NCBI RefSeq assembly: GCF_000341285.1
Contig: NW_005178443.1
Coordinates: 1 to 64,000 of the forward strand
From: Galdieria sulphuraria
Lineage: Eukaryota; Rhodophyta; Bangiophyceae; Galdieriales; Galdieriaceae
Length of the DNA: 64,000 nucleotides
Direction of reading: 5' to 3'
Each line of letters begins with the position of its first letter. The first letter of the stretch is position 1. The notes beneath the pieces are model-generated. The model did no database searches. It was not told the DNA's origin and saw nothing but the letters and a program-made list of their open reading frames with translations. This document shows positions 57,361 through 64,000 of the stretch, piece by piece. The position numbers and the translations under genes are program-made.

Positions 57361-57899
57361 TTACTTTTTGGACTTGCCAAACTTGGAACGAAGTTCACTT
57401 TCTTCTTTTAATTCTTCTTTTACCATATTTTGATATTTCTCCTCCTCAGATTTGATAAGTTGTTGTTCTTGTTTTCGATATTCAGGCTCTTTGGGGGGAG
57501 GTTTATATCTCAGTGGGTCCTTTTCGGCAGGATCAGGATTTAAGATGAGTTCTTCATCGTATTTCAAAGACTAGAAGTGTTCATACAGATATTATTGGTT
57601 TATCTAAGGATCCTTACCTCAACGTCCTTTCGTAACTGCTCTGGTTTATCAATAGTGACTTTCTCGGCAAGTAACATAGGGAGAGTAAGTCCCAATGCCG
57701 CAGTGGACAAGAGTGTGCCAATTGCCTCTCGTCGAGTTGTCCGAAGAGATGGTTGATTAAGTGCCTCCTTCCTGCAAACCAAACCTAATGTTGTGTCATT
57801 GCGACCATATCTTGAAGTTTCCCTATGTTTTTGTAACTTGTAACGAGCATATGAGTTACTATGAGAGCAAAAGGATGGAGTAACGAAAGTGCATGCCAT
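57361..57899 (-). CDS. thylakoid-lumen protein with Tat-type signal
   Basis: Two exons (57,618-57,899; 57,361-57,570; 47 bp intron) give 163 residues. A bipartite N-terminus is visible: a basic, acid-poor stretch (to about residue 60), then T-R-R-E-A-I-G followed by a hydrophobic L-S-T-A-A-L-G-L-T-L-P-M-L-L-A, i.e. a twin-arginine lumen signal. The mature part is small, highly charged and Pro-rich (N-P-D-P-A-E-K-D-P, K-P-P-P-K-E-P-E-Y) and ends in K-S-K-K. It resembles the lumenal extrinsic subunits of photosystem II in layout, but no family could be named. Tail to tail with the coiled-coil gene. Confidence 0.6.
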
Positions 57900-58377
57900 G
57901 AGCCCAAAAGAGAATCTCAATCTGCAAATGAATGGATGATGAACAAGTATCTCATTTGGGCTGTGTATAGATCATTAAATATTTTCCTTTGTTGTGGATT
58001 GCTAGGCAAAAGGTTATTTTCATAATTGATATCATTTTTTGTATGAGTAGTTTTGACTTTATACACATACAGAACACGATATAGTCTTTGTAAGCTGCCA
58101 ATAGAGGGATAGCTTCCTATGAACAGATTGTCTATAGAATTATTACGTTTTGAAAGACATATTCCCAGAAGAAAATATGTCAAACCAACTAGTTGTGTTA
58201 TCCCTTTTTCGCAGTGTACTCTATTCCAGGAAAGAGATATACTTTGTCATAATATCCAAGGACTGGAACTCACATATGACTATCCTTGAGTTGATTACAC
58301 CGTTTACCTTGCAATATTCGTTGGAAATAGGAACTTTATACCATAATCCTGTTGTACGAGTTATTCATGGACGAGAG
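57900..58377. other. intergenic, nothing recognised
   Basis: About 480 bp between the lumen-protein start and the small membrane-protein gene. A plus-strand frame at 58,150-58,464 overlaps the last exon of the minus-strand gene and has no support. Confidence 0.4.
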
Positions 58378-58815
58378 CTATTCTTTTATACCACTTTTAA
58401 CGGACTTGTTCATTTCTTTTTCCACATACCAGTAATAGGAAGTAAGTGTATGAGCCAACAGTAGAAAGTTTGGCTTTCAAACGGACGATCACAAAAATGA
58501 ACAAAAGATAGCAAACATACCGACTGGCAAATTCTCCGAGTAGTGCTACTATTCGCTTGGTAAACAAGACTATCACAAGCATTGGTTGACGAACGTAAGA
58601 ACAGTGTAAAAACTCCTGTTGCTAGACCAAGAAGAGTGAAAAATTGAGCAGCGTGTACTAAAAGAATGCGCTTCTTTGAGGAAAAGTTCTTTTTTAGAAG
58701 AGAATACTTTACTGCATTTTTTAAATTCTTTTCGCATATGAAAAACTTTCGTTCTCACTGGTCCAATACAAAAACCTAATGATAGATGTAGGATTTGTAA
58801 TAGAGCGACATTCAT
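58378..58815 (-). CDS. small membrane protein (predicted)
   Basis: Three exons (58,759-58,815; 58,521-58,706; 58,378-58,473; introns 52 and 47 bp) keep frame and give 112 residues. The protein begins H-L-S-L-G-F-C-I-G-P, has a long hydrophobic helix (H-A-A-Q-F-F-T-L-L-G-L-A-T-G-V-F-T-L-F-L) and a second hydrophobic segment near the end (F-L-L-L-A-H-T-L-T). The layout is faintly like TMEM205-type proteins but too short for confidence. Splice sites are GTGAGA/AAAG and GTATGT/AAAG, both matching the window's habit. Could be wrong if the locus is non-coding. Confidence 0.4.
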
Positions 58816-58945
58816 AACAACTAGAAGATGCCTCTAGAAGAGTGTCCAAACGACATTTATCACTGAATGGTTCGTGCACGTGCAGAGAATGAAAATTGGT
58901 TTCTGCTCGTCACTTTTCTAAGCTATTCAATTTGTGGATTCTGGT

Positions 58946-60186
58946 ATGCCGGGTGTTATTGAGGCCATCTGCGGTGGACTTGCCATAGGCTTTTCAGTTG
59001 CCGTGAACGCTGTGCTTCTTGGAAGGGTAACAGGTATAAGTGGTATTGTCGGTGGTGTCCTTGCCAAACAGTCAGGCTTGCGTTGGAGATTATCCTTTCT
59101 TGGAGGACTGGCAGGGGGCGGTTGGATATTGAGGAAATTCTTGCCAAGTACTGTTCCAATTGTATCTGGGTTAGTTTCTCCGTTGAGATTGGCTGCTGCA
59201 GGTCTATTAGTTGGTTTTGGTACTAGACTGGGAAGGTAAGATTGGTTGTTTCAGTTTGAAATTGACAAGTAATGCTCTCGAAATAGTGGTTGCACTAGTG
59301 GCCACGGTGTATGTGGACTTGGTCGGTTATCGAAAAGGTCTCTAGTAAACGTACTTGTGTTCATGACCAGTGGTGCCCTAACAGCCATTTTGACTAAAAG
59401 CGTTAGTGCATATGGAGCTGGTTCTCTTGTAACCAGAGATCTCTTTACTCCCGATAAGAGTCTTTTGAAAAGCTTCGTCAGTTTTGCAACACCAGCAATA
59501 CTTTCATTGATGGGAATTGTCGGTGCTAGTTTCTCTCTAGATGCAAACATTCCTAAGAAAGTTCATGAGTTTGCTTCTCCAATTATTGGTGCATCTACAG
59601 GATATTTATTTGCAATTGGTTTGGGCGTGGCTGGTATGACCAATCCAATCCAAGTAGTTCGTTTTCTTGATTTTACTCGTCCATATTGGTAAGTATTGAT
59701 CAACCATAGAAGGACCAATATGAAGAAGTAACTTTGCACAGGAACCCAAGTTTAGCTTTTGTAATGGGCTCTGCTCTTGTTGTATCCTTGTCTGCCTTTT
59801 CATTTTTGAGAAAAAGAAATAATCGTCCTCTTCTATGTTCGCAGTCATATATTCCTTGTGCCGCAGAAGTCGATATGAATCTGATTATTGGTGGCGCACT
59901 CTTTGGTGCTGGTTGGGGTTTGGGAGGATTTTGTCCTGGTCCCATGCTAGTCAGTTTCTTTAGTCGTCCTGAAGAGCAGGCTAATCAAGTCGTAACTGGG
60001 GCAATGCTTGTAGGAGCACTTGTATACCAGCAGCTGCAAAAGTCCAAGGAGACCTCCTTCCAAGGTGTACCCAAGGAAGACACTGGAAAAGAGACATCGC
60101 GTTTGAGCGAGTCAAAAAACAACTCGGAAAGCAACGGCTATTCTGTACAAAAATCAGATTCTCCTTCTCATGAAGAAGATGGTTAA
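58946..60186 (+). CDS. YeeE/YedE (TsuA-type) sulfur-compound transporter
   Basis: Three exons (58,946-59,235; 59,287-59,688; 59,742-60,186; introns 51 and 53 bp) give 378 residues. The protein is very hydrophobic, with an internal twofold repeat. The first half ends in [15 protein letters not shown] and the second in [13 protein letters not shown], the two Cys-bearing loops of the YeeE/YedE fold that pass thiosulfate in bacterial TsuA. The C-terminal 45 residues are hydrophilic. It should import thiosulfate or a related sulfur species, with a Cys relay as in TsuA. The family is mainly bacterial, so ancient lateral transfer followed by intron gain is likely; not tested. The start is the ATG of M-P-G-V-I-E-A. 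Confidence 0.85.
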
Positions 60187-60342
60187 TCGCGTTTGTATGG
60201 AAGTATAAAAGTTTAATTTTTATGACAATTGCTTTGAATTCTTTTTGAGCCAATTATAAATGGCGGAATGGAAAAATCCAAAATTGCTAATAAGAAAAAT
60301 GAAATTCGGTTCAATTTTGAATTGGCAATCAGTTGACAACAA

Positions 60343-61278
60343 ATGGAACCCTCTTCGGAAGAGTCCTTCACCTCTCATATAAAGAGTTCCAAACTAAGAA
60401 ATCAATGGAGTTGGCTTTGTCACATTATTAAACGTTATCAGAAACTAGGGATATTACCCAGATGGATATTTAGTAGCGGTCAACCAGTTTCCCTACCATT
60501 CTTTATCTTGTTGCTATTTTTTATCCTATCGATTGGAGTTGTATGGAGACGTTCTAGTCACTGTTCTCATATTTTTATTGATTTGGGAAGCAATGTAGGA
60601 GATTCCATAGAAAAGTTTGTGGACCCCTACAATCATCAGTATCGTCACTCATACCTTGCCAAAATAGTAAGGGAGCATAAATGGCAAGCAAAGGACTTTT
60701 GTATCTATGGATTTGAAGGTAATCCCCGATTCAAGGAAAAACTAGCGAACCTTGAAAAGTTTCTTGGTTCTGTAACCAAACGCATTCAAATATTTACGGA
60801 AACTGTGGTTACTACCCAAAATGGTCTCGTTCCTTTTTATCTCGATGAAAATTCCTATCAACACAATTTTTGGGGTTCTTCATTGATTGCTAGTCATAGA
60901 GATGTTTGGATGAGTGGGAAAAAGTCTATTCAAGTATATGGTATCGACTTTTCCTCCTTTTTGGCTCAAGTGTTGGGATGTTCCTTTCGATCATGTAAAG
61001 ATAGAAGAAAAGCTAAAACAGTGATAGTACAGATGGATGTAGAAGGAGAAGAATATTCCATTCTTCGTCAATTGCTAATGAGAAACATGTTGTGTGGTGT
61101 GATCGACTATTTATTGGTAGAGTTTCACTCCCACGCCTTTCGACTGGATGATAACACCACCGTAAAAGGTGCACCTCCTCTAGAGTTTGAGAAGTGTTTT
61201 CATTGGTTGGCACAACATCCAGAGTGTAAGACCACAGTTATTACCCAAGGCTTAGTGGATGACTATCAAAACGTATAA
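60343..61278 (+). CDS. FkbM-like SAM-dependent methyltransferase, membrane-anchored
   Basis: 311 residues, one exon. One N-terminal membrane anchor (residues about 48-67, F-F-I-L-L-L-F-F-I-L) in type II orientation. Motif I is H-I-F-I-D-L-G-S-N-V-G-D-S, the acidic cofactor-binding residue follows in G-F-E-G-N-P, and a V-Q-M-D-V-E-G-E-E-Y strand corresponds to the FkbM D-V-E-G motif. FkbM enzymes O-methylate sugars or small molecules; the anchor suggests Golgi or ER lumenal work on glycans. The acceptor is unknown. Confidence 0.75.
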   Translation: MEPSSEESFTSHIKSSKLRNQWSWLCHIIKRYQKLGILPRWIFSSGQPVSLPFFILLLFFILSIGVVWRRSSHCSHIFIDLGSNVGDSIEKFVDPYNHQYRHSYLAKIVREHKWQAKDFCIYGFEGNPRFKEKLANLEKFLGSVTKRIQIFTETVVTTQNGLVPFYLDENSYQHNFWGSSLIASHRDVWMSGKKSIQVYGIDFSSFLAQVLGCSFRSCKDRRKAKTVIVQMDVEGEEYSILRQLLMRNMLCGVIDYLLVEFHSHAFRLDDNTTVKGAPPLEFEKCFHWLAQHPECKTTVITQGLVDDYQNV

Positions 61279-61389
61279 AGCACTCTCATTCTAATGTGTT
61301 TTCCCACTGGGACTTGTAAACTATGCAGTCTTCCAATTCCAAAGCCTATAATACAAAAACAATGTGAAAACTTTCACTGCTTTCTGCCT

Positions 61390-61934
61390 TCAAGTACAAC
61401 AAACCCTTTCTGCAACCCATTTATCTTCCCGGATGGCAGCTTCGAGTGCCGGAATGGAAGAAAACTTAAACTCGCGACGTATAAAACCCAATAACAACAA
61501 CGACAAATGTTGTCCATAAAAATCTTCCAAGTCTGCCATAAGATGTGCCTCTATTGTTTTCTGGTCGTTTTCAAACACAGGGTTCCATCCAACCGAAACG
61601 ACAGTCTTATACACTGGTAACTTGCTACAAATTTCGTGTGCTAAGAACTGATAAAAATATTCATATAATCAAACCTTTGTAACTTTGCCCAACCAAAATA
61701 GATGCCACAATCCAGAGACTGTAGAAGCTCTTGATAGGGTTCTACAGAAAGGTTGGCAGTTGGACAACCAAGTAGCTGCCTTCCTCTTTGATAGCCTCTC
61801 AATACAATCCCTTTCAATACTATAGGATTCGTTTGGTCTTTCTGATATAAGAAAACTGGAGGCTCAGAAACTTGTCTTTGAAAAGGACCACTTCCTTGTT
61901 TCCCAACCAAGTCTTGAGTGTATCGTAACCACAT
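61390..61934 (-). CDS. riboflavin kinase (flavokinase)
   Basis: ATP + riboflavin to FMN. Two exons (61,675-61,934; 61,390-61,624; 50 bp intron) give 164 residues, the size of stand-alone eukaryotic RFK. Motifs: G-I-V-L-R-G-Y-Q-R-G-R-Q-L-L-G-C-P-T-A-N-L, D-C-G-I-Y-F-G-W-A, V-V-S-V-G-W-N-P-V-F, K-T-I-E-A-H and D-F-Y-G, with G-F-I-R-R-E-F-K-F-S-S near the end. These include the P-T-A-N nucleotide/Mg site and the catalytic Glu in I-E-A-H. There is no fused FAD synthetase domain. No clear targeting signal. It diverges from the SNAPC4-like gene 21 bp away. Confidence 0.92.
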
Positions 61935-61955
61935 TTTTGTGAGTCAAAACGAATC

Positions 61956-63978
61956 ATGGATGATCACTCGAGTCGACAGCTTGGAGAAGAACTAAACCAG
62001 TTATTTTCCAAGTGGCAAGAAAATTTCCAACCTCTAGAACCCCACTTGTCAACTTTTCAAGAGATAGCTGACAGTGTTGCCGAGCTTGCAAATGATGGCG
62101 CAGACTCCTCTATATTCTCCACTCAGCAAGTTACCACCGGTCCTCTGGAGGAAGAACTGGTAGCTGAAAACCTGTGGAGACCAATGGAAGGTAATTTATA
62201 GAACTATACTTTTTTCAAGTCTTAAACTTTTCTATGTAGAACAAGGAACCAAGTCGTTGATAGAGTTGGGTCCTGGCGTTGATTCTATTACGTCGTCTCA
62301 TTTAGAAAAGTTGCAAAGAAACGACGAAAGAATATTGTCGAATTGTGCAGTCGACAAGTTCTGTGAAAGCCTTATAGATATAGCATCTAGAGAGGTGGAA
62401 CATAGGTCTTCTTGTTTAGCCACCTTTGATGTACATAACTTATCTGTCGATAGTTCTTCTCGTCCATCCCATTCTGCGTTTGGAACGGAAGATAGTCATT
62501 ATCTTTCTTATCTTTTGTTTTTAAACCGTAGAAAGTTGCAGGCTGTGGAAGACTGTTTGGAAAAAATTGATTCCATTCAGAAACTGGACACCCTATCACA
62601 ACAACAGAAGAATAATGGTTCTTCCGTTAGTCACGGTAGTAGGACTTCAATGCCGTGGTATTGGAGTTGGATAAGAACCAACTCTCAAAAGAATGCTGTT
62701 CATAGCTTAGAGCATCCACCGTATACTACGGCATTGTTTAAATATGCCAACTATTTTATTCAGCGACTAGGATTTTCTTCTTCTAACCTATTCAAAGGAT
62801 ACGTTCCATTTTGCGGTGTTGAAATCGTGAAAAAAGGTCGTAGGGAAGGTTAGTGATTCATCATATCAAGTACTTTGGCTCATCATAATATTATGTTTCC
62901 ATGGCTACTACTAGTTCTTGAACCAAAGCGGCATTCAGATACGGAGCGAGTGGGCTCTCAGAAACGTAAGGAATTGGGTATTTCATTTGAGAAATCCTTT
63001 CGTCCGAGAAACTTTCAACAAGTATTGGAAAAGATGGTCATAAGAAGTGCACAAGAAGAAAGATATCAGGAATTGGTTGATGAGTTAACAAAGGGTGTGA
63101 TTGGCCATCATGAGTTTCGAAACAAGATTAAGGAAATATCTGAGATGAGCTTATTGGATGCTAGTTATCAATCAGTGCATTGGAGTAGAGAAAAATGGGT
63201 GGGGTTACTTGAGCAGAATACAAGCAAGTTATCTAGTAAGTATTTTGCTTTGAACACATATTGGATCGAATTCTTACATGTTAACTTATAGAGAATGTTC
63301 AAGTGGATGATGTAAGACTGTATTGGGTCAATTATGGAGCTTCCTTTTATCGAAAGGACTCATTTAGCAAAGAAGAAGATGAAGAAATATTACAAGCAGT
63401 ACAACAACTTGGAGAACATAGTTGGGTAAGTAATGGAAATGGAAAGCAACAGGATCTCATTCAACTTTTAAAAGGTTCAAGTAGCCAATCGAGTGAATTC
63501 AGGTCGAAGTCCATGGCAATATTTTTGTCGATATCAACGAACTCTTCGACCAACTTGTTTGACTTGTAAATGGACGATGGAAGAAGATATGAAACTTTTG
63601 GCAGCTATAGAGAAATATGGTACAAAGCAGTGGTCACTTGTATCGTGTAATGTTCCTGGAAGAACTCGTCAACAATGTCTTCATCGTTGGAGAAGAGTAA
63701 GTGAGATTTGAATATATAGATAGATATGGAGAGAGTGAATGGAATAGGGTCTTTGTCCGAATATTCATCATGGCAAATGGACAGTAGAAGAAGATGAACT
63801 GCTACGCAAAGCAGTAGTAAAATATGGAGAAGGTCATTGGTCACAAATAGCTCAAATGGTTCCTGGACGAACGGATTTACAATGTCGAGAAAGATATACT
63901 GACGTTTTGAAACCCTCATTGAGTCATCAGCCTTGGACCCATGAGGAAAATGAACGTTTGTTACAACTTACTCAAGAG
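61956..63978 (+). CDS. SNAPC4-like multi-Myb transcription factor (3' end beyond window)
   Basis: At least seven exons; introns at 62,191-62,239, 62,849-62,914, about 63,232-63,291, about 63,426-63,480, about 63,699-63,750, then a GTAAGT donor at 63,979 that leads out of the window. The N-terminal 400 residues are acidic and helical with no domain recognised. From about 63,310 three complete Myb repeats follow (W-V-N-Y ... S-K-E-E-D-E-E-I-L; K-W-T-M-E-E-D-M-K-L-L ... N-V-P-G-R-T-R-Q-Q-C; K-W-T-V-E-E-D-E-L-L-R-K ... M-V-P-G-R-T-D-L-Q-C-R-E-R-Y) and a fourth begins (W-T-H-E-E-N). This repeated layout is that of the SNAPC4/SNAP190 subunit of the snRNA promoter complex. It could also be another multi-repeat Myb such as a CDC5- or 4R-type protein. 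Confidence 0.65.
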
Positions 63979-64000
63979 TAAGTATGATTTATCGATTGAG

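Noticed and set aside
58150-58464. Plus-strand 104-codon frame as a gene
   Set aside because: No family resemblance, and it overlaps the last exon of the minus-strand gene, which splices in frame.
1-64000. tRNA, rRNA, CRISPR array or bacterial operon structures
   Set aside because: By eye I found no cloverleaf with canonical arms, no rRNA-like stretch and no spaced direct repeats; a tRNAscan/Infernal run would be needed to exclude small RNAs.

Overview
This window looks like nuclear DNA of a unicellular red alga of the Galdieria type (Cyanidiophyceae). The nuclear genes include plastid functions (CURT1, IspD with an N-terminal extension, a D27-type carotene isomerase, a Tat-type lumen protein). 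They are cut by very short GT-AG introns, and almost every intron I could reconstruct is 34-83 bp. Coding DNA is AT-rich, gene spacing is tight, and there are two sugar/polyol-type MFS transporters. The species assignment is inference; the short introns, plastid genes and eukaryotic factors (TAF11, SNAPC4-like, Rheb-like) are read directly.

The window has two halves. Bases 1 to about 28,700 are an accessory, possibly subtelomeric zone. It holds a family of large P-loop NTPases with a degenerate nuclease-like C-terminal domain: one intact 890-residue gene with a C-terminal SAM-like domain, one fragment at the window edge, and three copies in different stages of decay. Two copies share a nearly identical 1.5 kb block. 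Between them lie a C-rich degenerate minisatellite, a decayed Ty1/copia-like retrotransposon on the minus strand, and a 20-N assembly gap. One MFS transporter and ribose-5-phosphate isomerase are the only conventional genes here, separated by kilobases of AT-rich DNA with only coding-like debris.

From about 28,700 to the end the window is densely packed: a hemerythrin-domain protein with an unusual N-terminal region, TAF11, a cytochrome b561-Ctr fusion with a Cys-rich tail, VDAC, D27-like isomerase, a DUF1664-like protein, histidine acid phosphatase, IspD, a Rheb-like GTPase, a GNAT/coiled-coil protein, an isochorismatase-like hydrolase, a second MFS transporter, mitochondrial uS2, glutamine synthetase, an Mpv17-like protein, a CMR1/WDR76-like protein, Hsp33, an RluA-type pseudouridine synthase, CURT1, an AIR9-like coiled-coil protein, a lumen protein, a small membrane protein, a YeeE/YedE transporter, an FkbM-like methyltransferase, riboflavin kinase and the 5' part of a SNAPC4-like Myb protein. 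Several pairs are divergent with under 130 bp between starts.

The most interesting single gene is the b561-Ctr-Cys-tail fusion (31,845-33,092). It would place a transmembrane reductase, a copper permease and a cytosolic Cu(I)-binding tail in one polypeptide. Exon joins were worked out by hand from frame, splice signals and family alignment from memory; total exon lengths are multiples of three where stated. No database search was run.
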